64,000 nucleotides of DNA from Zeus faber (taxonomy: Eukaryota; Chordata; Actinopteri; Zeiformes; Zeidae), in the NCBI GenBank assembly GCA_960531495.1, contig OY482848.1, forward strand, positions 29,404,708 through 29,468,707. The letters run 5' to 3'. The translations under genes and the position numbers were made by a program. Positions 33,501 through 43,548 of this stretch are shown here, piece by piece. Each line of letters begins with the position of its first letter. Position 1 is the first letter of the stretch. The notes beneath the pieces are model-generated. The model was not told the origin of the DNA. It saw only the letters and a list, made by a program, of their open reading frames with translations, and ran no database searches.

Positions 33501-36139
33501 AGAGCAATAAGGACAGTCTGATTACAGAGAGAGACCGCTTACACACAGAAATCCGTCGGCTGAATGGCAGAATTACAGGCAGGGCGGATTGCTATACTCC
33601 TCTGATTTAAGTGTGTCTACACAGCTTTACATTTTCTTAAACACAGTGGCTTGTGATTTTCCTCTGTGTTTGGAATTATTTGGAACCATTAGGTTTCAAA
33701 TCTTAATCCCAATCATACCGGAAGACTCATTCTGGGTAATATATTCATGGGGCCTCATTCAATGTGGGCGCGTAACTGTACATAGAAAAATATAGAAAAG
33801 CAAATACTTCAATCCAGTTCTCACTTGAAATTATTCCCATAGCACAGACAAATGTAGACAAAATGTACCTGGAAACCACAAAGCACAAGAGCCATATTCA
33901 TTCATCTGGTGACATGGACTGCTCAGTCAACATGTACAGATTACTGTAAATTAAATTGAGGATGCTAATCCTTCATATGAAACAAATTATTCTACCACAG
34001 GTTATTTCCTGAGCAATTGACAAATTAGTGGTCTGCCAGTACAGTTAAAACTGTATAAACCTTATAAAATAGCATACAGAGTGTATTGCTGGTTTGAAGG
34101 TATCTGGGGTACATTCCCCAGCTCGCATGTAGTTACCAATTTGTTTGTTGGTTCACCTACTATATGTGAAAATGTTCCACAATTACATTTTCTCCATGCC
34201 ACTGTTGTGCAGGGGTACTGGTGAGCATAGCACAGATCCACCTTTGAGGATTCTGATTAGTGTACTGAATACAAACAATGCACACTGTTTTGTTTTGTTC
34301 ACAGTGTTTTGTTTTTTTATTTATCCTTGAAAGATAATGTGTCTTGCCAAACCTTTTTCCAGCACAAGAGAGGTGTGGCAAAGGGAGACTAGAAATACAG
34401 TAACACGTTTCTATTTTCTAGAGCTGACTAGTAACACCTGTAGCCAAGGATGGCAGAAGTTTGGCAACAGCTGCTACGTAACCTCCACTGACAGTAAAAC
34501 CTGGAAGGAGAGTCAGAAGGACTGTATAACCAGAGGAGCTCATCTGGTCATCATCAATAATATAAGCGAACGGGTGAGTTAGTGTAGACTTGACTTAGGA
34601 CTTATTATAAGCTTACTACAATGCGAGGGTCGTTAGGAATCCAGAGGTCCATGTGGTATCTCCTTTTGAACCAGCACAAGGAGCAGGTAAGACATCACTG
34701 AGAGAAAATGCAAATCTTGGATTACGCCTACCATGTATAAAAAGTAATCAGACTGGCACTAAATCAGGACCATTAGTAATGTTTGGGAATCTAAAGATAG
34801 CTGTCTGGTTATTTGTAATGGTAGGTGAAAATGATGAGGGGAGAAATGGTGGAGAGTGTTCTTTTTGACTTTGAGTGAGTGAGCAGTTTACTGAGAGGGT
34901 AAATGAAATTAGTTCTGAGTGACTGGGTGCTATTTCTTACACACGGTGGCACTGATATTTCACAAACAGTAAGTAATGTACGAGTCGAAGAGGGAACAAA
35001 GTTACTAGCATGCTCTTTCATGCATTGTTTTCTTCACTCCTCAGTCATTTGTTAAGGGCCTCCTTAGCAAATTCTGGATTGGTTTGTCGGATTCAGACTC
35101 AGAAGGGGTGTGGAAATGGGTCGATGGATCACGCCTGAACAAAGGGTGAGGAACTGACAGATAATGCATCTATTCTCGTCTGACCTGAAGTAACTGCTTC
35201 GTTAGAATCGCTTCCTGGAATTGCTTTGCCTCTACCAAGCAGTGTTGTTCACCATAAATGTGTGGCTTCTGTTTAAGCTGTGAATTCTGTAGTAGTTTAT
35301 ATTGTAAAGCAGGGATCCACGATAACTTTTGCATGAATAGCATCAGCATAGCTATGGAATGTGAAGGAATTGTAACATACTGTCTTGGCAATAAGTGTCA
35401 GCCTACTCCGGTCAGGAGGTATTACATCGTAATGGTCAATATAGTTCCTGTTGCATTGTTATTTTTTTATTCTAAAATAAGTCTTACATTAATCTAAATT
35501 ACTTTGTCATTTTAGCTCATGTGCAGATGCTTGTAGAATTCACAAGCTTTGCCAAACAAACACAAATTTGCTGAACTGCTCCTCAGAACAGAGGGAATTT
35601 AACACGTTTATCTCGTAAGTGGGGATTACCCACTGAGAATTAACAATTTCTGAATTCCAAAGGAATTTAATGTTAGCCTATTTTCTTGTGAGCGTATTTT
35701 ATTTTCTCTATTTCCAATATGTTTTCTATTCAGACATTATGTGAATACACATTAGAGACCTTCCTCAAATATTTTGTCCACAAAGCCTTGATTGTGACAG
35801 AATTTTTGTTTATTAATTCCATTTTGGTGTGGGTGCACCTGACATGGAATTAACACACTAATTCAGTCAGAATCAAGTAACTCACAAATATATCAGGGCT
35901 AATGTAAAATGTCTGTGCTGACTAGTTAACAGGCTAAAACTCTATCTGATACCAGTATCTTCCTTTAAAATACATTTAGGTTCTGGGCAGCTGGTGAACC
36001 CAATGATTCAGGAGGGGAGGACTGCGTCGAGTCGATCCAACCCGAAGGCTCTTGGAACGACATCCCGTGTTCCTCGAAGATACATTTTGTTTGCGAGAAA
36101 CAGATGACACCACCACCACCTTATCAGGGACGTAGCTAA
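30544..36139 (+). CDS. C-type lectin receptor, type II membrane protein (CD209/CLEC4-like)
   Basis: Likely Ca-dependent sugar-binding receptor of immune cells. Coding exons: 30544-30601, 31256-31354, 32502-33578, 34422-34573, 35045-35145, 35980-36139 (548 residues; phases 1,1,1,0,2 all agree). Exon 1 and the start of exon 2 give a cytoplasmic tail of about 27 residues without an obvious ITIM. Exon 2 encodes the transmembrane helix ([21 protein letters not shown]). Exon 3 is the coiled-coil stalk of 24 14-residue repeats. Exons 4-6 form one [30 protein letters not shown], then EPND and WNDIPC, with FVCEK at the end. EPN plus WND predicts mannose/fucose/GlcNAc-type binding. Oddities: the exon 3 donor must be non-canonical (GC at 33579 is proposed), and an in-frame 99-nt candidate exon lies in the last intron. 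No orthologue name is certain. Confidence 0.87.
30761..31196 (-). mobile_element. LTR-like dispersed repeat in lectin intron 1
   Basis: 436 bp with TG...CA-type ends (TGTAACAGTCACTGGG to CCAATTGCAACA) and, on the minus strand, a TATA-like CAGCATATATACCAG. No coding content and no clear target-site duplication, so the solo-LTR call is tentative. Confidence 0.4.
31470..32250 (-). mobile_element. Tc1-like transposase remnant
   Basis: The minus strand at about 31935-31690 encodes [10 protein letters not shown], then [10 protein letters not shown], the second catalytic block of Tc1 transposases (QQDNDPKHT type). The rest is decayed non-coding sequence of the same element. Lectin intron 2. Confidence 0.7.
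32543..33550 (+). repeat. 42-bp coding minisatellite: 24 stalk repeats
   Basis: 24 head-to-tail 42-nt units encode a 14-residue (two-heptad) motif, typically [14 protein letters not shown]. Middle units are almost identical at DNA level. The outer units are more diverged (YYNITKEG... first, [14 protein letters not shown] last), the usual pattern of internal expansion. [15 protein letters not shown]-type variant occurs twice, about 210 nt apart, suggesting block duplication. The antisense strand is also open here only because of the repeat. Confidence 0.95.
33579..33580 (+). other. Proposed GC splice donor of lectin exon 3
   Basis: The exon 3 frame runs to a TAA at 33608-33610 and no good GT donor precedes it. 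CAG|GCAGGG at 33576-33584 gives phase 1, which joins the exon at 34422 in frame (GAG codon across the junction). The alternative GT at 33555 (ATCC|GTCGGC) is also in phase but a poor match. Without either, the protein would end before the lectin domain. Confidence 0.5.
35516..35614 (+). other. Candidate in-frame cassette exon inside the lectin domain
   Basis: 99 nt bounded by a CATTTTAG acceptor and a strong CTC|GTAAGT donor. It lies between CTLD exons 35045-35145 and 35980-36139, and its phase-2/phase-2 ends match both neighbours exactly. It would insert 33 residues with four cysteines (SCADAC..., HKLC, LLNC) between [12 protein letters not shown] and FWAAGEPND, next to the Ca/sugar-binding loop. 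No known CTLD family matches this insert in my memory, so it may be an alternative exon or a cryptic one. Confidence 0.4.
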
Positions 36140-36296
36140 ATTAAACTCATAATGTAATAATTTTAATGTAAAACATATAATCCAGAATATACAGTACACA
36201 TATTAACACATTTGATACTAAGATAATGAAAAAAATCGAATCCCCAGCTGCTACGTTCTAGTCTTTTTGAATGTTTTGTGAATGTTAAATGATGGA

Positions 36297-36321
36297 TCTA
36301 TCTATCTATCTATCTATCTAA
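36297..36321. repeat. (ATCT)n microsatellite
   Basis: Six tandem TCTA units about 160 bp after the lectin stop codon, probably in the 3' UTR. Confidence 0.9.
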
Positions 36322-36443
36322 CCATCTCAGACTTCTCAAATTGAGCCATATAATAATTTAAACTATCATTCTGGATCAAAACGTGTAAATTATTTAAAAA
36401 AAACACGTAACCCTGTGAAAAATATGTCTATGAAAACAGATCA

Positions 36444-36449
36444 AATAAA
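36444..36449 (+). other. Candidate poly-A signal of the lectin gene
   Basis: AATAAA about 305 bp after the stop codon on the sense strand. Confidence 0.45.
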
Positions 36450-37041
36450 ATTCCAATCAAATATGTGACGCATTTTGATCAAGATATTGAAAGCTGATGA
36501 TATGAAAGTTGTCAGTGCCCACATTAATACCCTGAGGAGTAGGATATTGAGGTAGGAATGTTTTTTTGATTACATGTACACATCATTTTGGACCAAGTCT
36601 CCTGGTGCTTGCTTTCAAGGTGTTTCTTTTTAGCTGTCTTGGTACTGTTGTTACACATTTGCAGTTTTTCTGATCAGGGTTTGTAGATGGTGTGTGAGTT
36701 TATTATCAAATATGTACACCGTATATATTATACTTCCAGGATTTGCATGGAATTGTGGGAATTTTCAATAAATCAAACAAAACGGTTTCATTATGACCCA
36801 AGGAAATGCCCAAAGTGCAAAGTTATCCTATTCAGGTTTGGGTTTACTTTCAATATAAATAAAATAAAAAATAATAAACCAAAAATATATGAATGTAGAA
36901 ATGTAGACCTAATTTAAAACCAAATAGTTAATTATGTATATTGTTATAGTAAAAATATCAGTCATGCGGATTTGATTGGAAAATGGAGTGTTTGTATATT
37001 TTTGTAAAATATTGAGTTGAAACTTGTTGACCTAAAGTGAC

Positions 37042-37116
37042 CTGAAGATTTTCAACAAGATCATATAAACAGGAAGTTCCTTGTTTATATGATCTTGTTC
37101 ATATGAAAATCTTCAG
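37042..37116. repeat. Bulged inverted repeat (12 + 18 bp arms) in the vwa7 3' flank
   Basis: 37054-37071 pairs with 37082-37099 (18 bp, 10-nt loop) and 37042-37053 pairs with 37105-37116 (12 bp), with a 5-nt bulge CATAT. It begins 84 bp past the vwa7 stop (minus strand), so it is probably in that 3' UTR, between two convergent genes. Confidence 0.92.
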
Positions 37117-37199
37117 ATTATTACTTTAAATACAGGGAGCATACGAGTCTGTCTTCATTTGTTCATTCAGACAGTGTTAGCGAGGTGCGCGACGCTTTG

Positions 37200-40100
37200 T
37201 TAGAAAACCGCCATGGTGATCCACAGCAGCTGCGAGATCGTCAGTGCGCAACCCCCAGTAGACGTCGTAGCCAGCATTGTGGTAGCCAGCGTTGTCTCAG
37301 CGGCTTCGGCGGCCCTCGCTTGGCCCACACACGTCCTCGCATTTCCTATCCTGTCCACGGCCAGCAGTTCCACGCGCTGTGCGCAGCAGGAGGCGCTGTA
37401 GTTGACCACGGTGATGTTCTCTCCACCGGCTCCCACCTCCATGCTGGTGTTAATTGTACCATTCCCCTGCCGGATGGTGAGGGTGTCGATGCCGGTGCCG
37501 TTGACGCCGTCAGTGAACTTGGCGGAGAACTGCCACTGGGTGGAGCTGCAGAGGTAAGAAGCTGAGGGACAGATGTCTGACACACGTGCCACCTCGCACG
37601 AGGGGCCGGAGACATCTGTCACCTGGAGAGCATCCATAGCATTAAGTCAATAGCATGAAGACACATCCTTATCACATGATAGATATTATGTATTAGATAA
37701 GAACTCTCAGGAGCAGATAAATGTAGTCACAGAAAGTAGTCCTCAGCCCTAATAGCAGAGAATGAAATCTAGACACTTCCAACAAACATTTTGATTGAAT
37801 TATTTGATTGAGCTATTAAATTTCTCACCACACGACCTACAAACTAACCAACCCATCTCCTCTGTAGACCGTTACCTTTGCGACCACAGACAGTTTGAGC
37901 ACGGCATAGTTGTAGTCGTTGCTGGTGGCACTCTCGGCCTCCATTGTGAGTGTCACGTCGGTTCCTGATGAAGCACTGGCAGGCACCGTCAGTGTCACCG
38001 TGCCGTTGGTGATGCCCCCTCTGCTTCCCACCGAGACCCCGGAGGTGTAGCCGCGGTCATTTGTGGCCCGCACTGTGTAAGTCCCAGTATCCATGCCATT
38101 GCTGGTCGACGATATGGTGAAGGAAATGGAAATGGTGGAGCCCGGTTCTACCGAGGTGTTGTTGGCTTGGGCCTGAAACAACCATGAAGGTGAGCATTCT
38201 GGGTATCTCTAGGTATTGAATGGGATATGACGCTAGTGATGATATACAGTATAATGGACGTTGACAGGTATGGTATCAAAAACAATGCCTTAGGACCTTC
38301 CAATTTGATGGTAAAGTAATATTTGGTAATATTTAATATTTATCCTCTTGTCATGCCATGTCTATTCTTTTCCTCATGATATATCACATGCAAATTTCTG
38401 ATGCTCTTGATTTTAAAGTCATGCTGATGAATTTTCATGCAGCCATTTTCTTACGAGAAGTTCACTATTCATTTGTGAGTCATGGCTGCGAGGATAAAAT
38501 ATGGATAGGATATAGATTAGATCTGGATGATTGTGAAGCTTGGCCCGTGCTCAGGTGGTCTCGCAGCTTCATGCTGGACCAATTGAAACTACGATTTTTA
38601 TTACACTTTGTGACCCTGAACATTCTCCTGGTAATGAACAACTTGTTTCCTTGTCTTGTGGGTGGCCTATGAGTATGAATGAAGGTTTTGAGACTTATAT
38701 TTAATTAAAGGATGACCAAAGTATCTCAATGCTGCAACTGCAATGGGGCAATGATGGTTTCCATGAGTAAATGACTGATTATGGCTGCTTCCCATCTAAC
38801 CTCCTTCAAGCCATATCACCGACTATCACCCCGGCAATCACACATATGATTAATTCTTCCCTAACTTCCGGCACTTTCCCTTCCGCTTTCAAAGTGGCTC
38901 GGGTCACACCACTGCTCAAAAAACCCTCACTCGATCCCAATCAAGTAGAAAACTATCGGCCGGTCTCTCTCCTCCCATTCCTTTCCAAAACCTTAGAGAG
39001 GGCGGTCTCTAGACAGGTTACAGAGTACCTGTCAAGAAACAACCTTCTTGATACACTTCAATCTGGCTTCAAAAGTGGTCACTCCACCGAAACAGCCCTG
39101 TTGTCTGTGACAGAGGCCTTAAAAACTGCTAGAGCTGCTGCCAAATCCTCGGGTCTCATTCTGCTAGACTTATCAGCTGCTTTTGACACTGTCAATCACA
39201 GCATACTCCTGTCCATACTCTCAAGTGTGGGCATATCTGGCAGTGCACTTTCCTGGTTCGAATCTTACCTTACTGGGCGCTCGTTCAGTGTGACATGGCG
39301 AGGCCAGCTGTCTGTGCCTCACAACCTCACCACAGGGGTGCCCCAAGGCTCGGTGCTAGGACCCCTCCTCTTTGCCATATACACCACCTCACTGGGCCCG
39401 ATCATCCGCTCACGTGGCTTTTCATATCACTGCTATGCGGATGATACTCAACTCTATCTGTCCTTCCCGCCCGACGACCCCACTGTCTCGACGCGGATCT
39501 CGGATTGTCTCGCTGACATATCCACATGGATGAAGGATTATCATCTTCAACTAAATCTGGCGAAAACGGAACTGCTGGTCTTCCCGGCCAAACAAGGTAT
39601 TTATCACAACATTGATATTAAAATCGACTCTCTATCTCTTGTTCCTACCAAGGCTGCAAGGAATCTTGGTGTCATTATTGATGACCAACTGACATTCTCG
39701 GACCATTTTGCCGCCGCCTCCCGGTCCTGCCGCTTCGCACTACTCAACATCCGAAAAGTCAGGCCGTACCTGACCCAATATGCCACTCAACTGCTGGTAC
39801 AAACCTTGGTGATGTCCCGTCTCGACTACTGCAACGCCCTCTTAACAGGCTTGCCGGCCTGTGCGGTGAAGCCACTACAGATGATACAGAATGCGGCAGC
39901 GCGACTGGTGTTCAACCAGCCAAAGAGGGCACATGTCACTCCGCTGCTCATCGAGCTCCACTGGTTACCTGTAGCCGCCCGCATCAAGTTCAAGTCTCTT
40001 ATGCTGGCCTACAGAGTGATTGCTGGGAATGCTCCCGCCTACTTAAATGCTCTTGTAAGAGCACATGTTGCCCCCCGGATGCTGCGCTCGTCAAATGAGC

Positions 40101-42782
40101 GTCGCCTGGCTCTGCCGGCCATACAGCCACGGCAATCCAGGCTATTCTCATTTGTAGTTCCACGTTGGTGGAACGAGCTGCCAAAAATGACCAGAGCAAG
40201 GACCTCCCTCTCTGTCTTTAAGAAGCACTTGAAGACCCAGCTCTTCAGTGAGTACCTCCTGTCCTAACCTACAATTACTTAGCACTACCTAGCAGTATTT
40301 ATTGTTACACTAATGTTGTTGTTACACTAATCTCTGTCGCAATGTAGCTTGAATGTTTTTCTCTCTTGTAAGTCGCTTTGGATAAAAGCGTCTGCTAAAT
40401 GACTAAATGTAAATGTAAATGCTTATCCAGAAGCCTCTAATTCTCTTTTTTTCCAAAATCTTTTCTTTCATCCCACCGTTTTACAGTATAGAATAATATT
40501 AATGTTGCAAACTACATAGCTATGGTAGTGCTCACAGTAACAGAGATGCTGGAGGTCTTGATCTGTGTGGATGCCTGCCTCTGGAAGCCACTGGCTGTTG
40601 TGGTTGACCTTGAGGTGAAGAGGTCCTCTCCCCTCAGACGCACCACAAACTCACCCTCCGGGACATTCTGGAAGGTCACCAGGAAGGCACTGCCTCCTAC
40701 AGACTGTGTGTGGTGGAGTACACAAAAGAAAAAAATAATAGACAGAATTGCATGTGCCTATTTAGCATTTGTTTCCCTTATCGGTCATCAAAGGTTCTTC
40801 TTCTGAAATGTGTGCCATATCATTTGTGTAGTTATGTACTGTTTATTTTATTCTTCCCTTGACAAGGCACTTTTAAAGCAGTTTGAAATTCCTGACTCTA
40901 TTTTTGGCACTTGGGGTGAAAATGAAGGTGTGGGCTTTATACGTACCCGAACCGAACCATTGACCTCTCGTGATCCAGAGCTTTCCAACAGAACGACCTC
41001 TGTGACCTTTGTTGTGTCACTTCCCGTCACAGAGACCAATAGGCTGGCATTTCCACCTGAGGGAACAGGAAGTGGATGGACATGGACTTACTTTAAAACT
41101 AAGGTGTGAGCAACTACATGTTTCATCGCAAATCAAACTACCACAGCAGCTCAGTGTGAAGTAAAAAGTTAGCTAGCTGCCATTGGGAGATCTTCATGAA
41201 AGCATGGTATCAGGACAGGGGGATATTAGTTATTATATTATGTTAAGTCTTACCTATGAGAGGACGACCCTCTTTTAAGATGAAGTCAGCATGCGCCCCC
41301 TCATAAGCCTCCACAAGGTTGTAAATAAAGTTGACCGAACTTTGACCTGCATAAATGGGACACATTGTGCTCTACATTAGATGACAGTACTTCTCGGCAT
41401 CAGAGCGTTACTGTCAACAAAACTCAGCTGACTGAACTAGCATCCCTAGGGCAACAACGAGATTCTTGAAGGAGCTAGGCTAATTGATCCCCCGGGTGGC
41501 CTTGCATTGCACTAACACAGTTACTGTAGTATGCAGTTCATCGCTAGCTCTGTATTGTAGTAGTTCACTAGTAGTTTTAACATGGAAGAATTTCATCTGA
41601 CTTATATCTGTTCCACTGTCCTTTTTTCCTTGACATCTAATCAAGTAAGTACTCAATGACACACCAAAACACATGAAAAAAAACCTGAAACAAAACAAAA
41701 CTGCCTCTACAACTTAAACTAATCTTCAGAGAATTCTGAATCTGTTCTGAATCATTTTTCTTTTTACTCCATGATGGCACTGACCTATGACTTTGATAGA
41801 ATAGGGGTTGTCGGAGGTAACGCTGACTTCCCACAATCCTGTCTGATTGTCGGTGCTGAAGCTGAAGCGTCGTAGGTTTCCCACGGTGGAGAAGGACCCC
41901 AAGGTGCCACTGGACTTGTGAGAACTCTGAGATGTACCTGCAGCGGAGAGGAACACGCAATCAATCTAAATCAGGTTTCACACAAAGGTTTATTATTTAT
42001 TAATCTTCTTGTCGGGTTTGCAATATTTAAATGTGCAATATGTGCATATGTAAATGTGCCCTATCCTATCGTCATATCCTAAGACATACCTGAAGGGCTC
42101 TTGAGACTGAAGGAGAGCGAGGATGCCCCCGTTATGTAAGCGGTCAGGTTCCTCATTGAGCTGTCAAATGTAAAGGTGAAATTATCCGGCTTCCCAGGAT
42201 TTCTCACTGCCTGAAAAACTGTAACCTAAAAAGAGGGGAGGGAGAATGCTGTGAAGGCGCTATTATATCCACTCAGTGACGGCACTGACCATCATGAAGC
42301 TGCTCGGATGGCAGCAGCCTATGTAGTGGTGCCCTTGGACATCCTACACATCCAGCAGTAGTATCCAGTAATGGTTTGGAGGGCTCAAGTTGGACCCAGG
42401 GAACCACTGACTGTGCTGGTCATACCATGATTCCTCGAAAGGGATCTAGCCTATTGGAGAGATCCTCAGACCCTCACACAGGGTGGGCATCTGGGCCAAG
42501 GCTACTTTTACGCACAGGTTTTTAAGCAACTTGCGTATACAGGATAATCTTGTGTTTCTTTGATGAAAAATATACATGTTTTGGACGTTGAGTCGTTGCG
42601 TTGCGTAGTATTGTGAGGTCCCAGATGATATATATTCCCACACACACACACACATATATATTCATACATACCTACATATATACATGTATATACATATACT
42701 TAGATACACACATATATATATACATATATATACATATACTGTTTACATATATATGTATACACATATATACATATATACACAT

Positions 42783-42850
<68 letters not shown>

Positions 42851-43508
42851 GTACTATTTAAATTCAGTTTTTAAATACTGTTTTATTTTAAATCACTACT
42901 ACACACCCTATACAATATTTTACCAATTATGTAATGTTGAGTTGGCTCTGAATCTCATTCTCGGTAATGATACTTGGATTGTTATCAAGTATTTGATAAT
43001 ACATTTGAAACTATAATTACATAGACCTAATTTGAGTGTTCTCATTACAAAGCTATTGAACTTTGTAATTTAAAAAATGTCAACAGAAAAACCAGCTACA
43101 ACTTTGAAATTAAAAAGCTGTGCAACATGTAGATTAAAATAAAGCATTAAGACCTCTTCTCATTCATATGGCAAAAAAAAAAATTGAACTTTGAAAGATG
43201 ACCTCTGGAAAGTGTTCAAAGGACAATATCTCAGGTAATGGGTTAGGGTTAGGGGTGAAAATTTGAAATCTCTCGGGAATATGATTGTGTGAAGTTAGCG
43301 CCATCTCATGGTGACACACTGCAATTAAAAAAATGGGTATGTTTACAGACAAAATTAAACACGCCCTGTCAGGACACATAAGAAGGAGGGGCAATTCCAG
43401 CCGATTAGCCACCTGGTGGTTGGCTGGAAGCTGGCTGGAAGCTGGTTGCAATTCGGCTGTCAACCGGCTGAAAGAGCCCTGTTCAAGTGGCTCCTACTGC
43501 ATGCATAT

Positions 43509-43548
<40 letters not shown>

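Noticed and set aside
32797-33546. 249-residue open frame antisense to the lectin stalk
   Set aside because: It is a by-product of the 42-bp repeat, whose length is a multiple of three and lacks stops on both strands. The translation is a low-complexity Ser/Leu/Arg repeat.
32543-33550. CRISPR-like array
   Set aside because: The repeats are contiguous 42-bp coding units without unique spacers, in a vertebrate exon.
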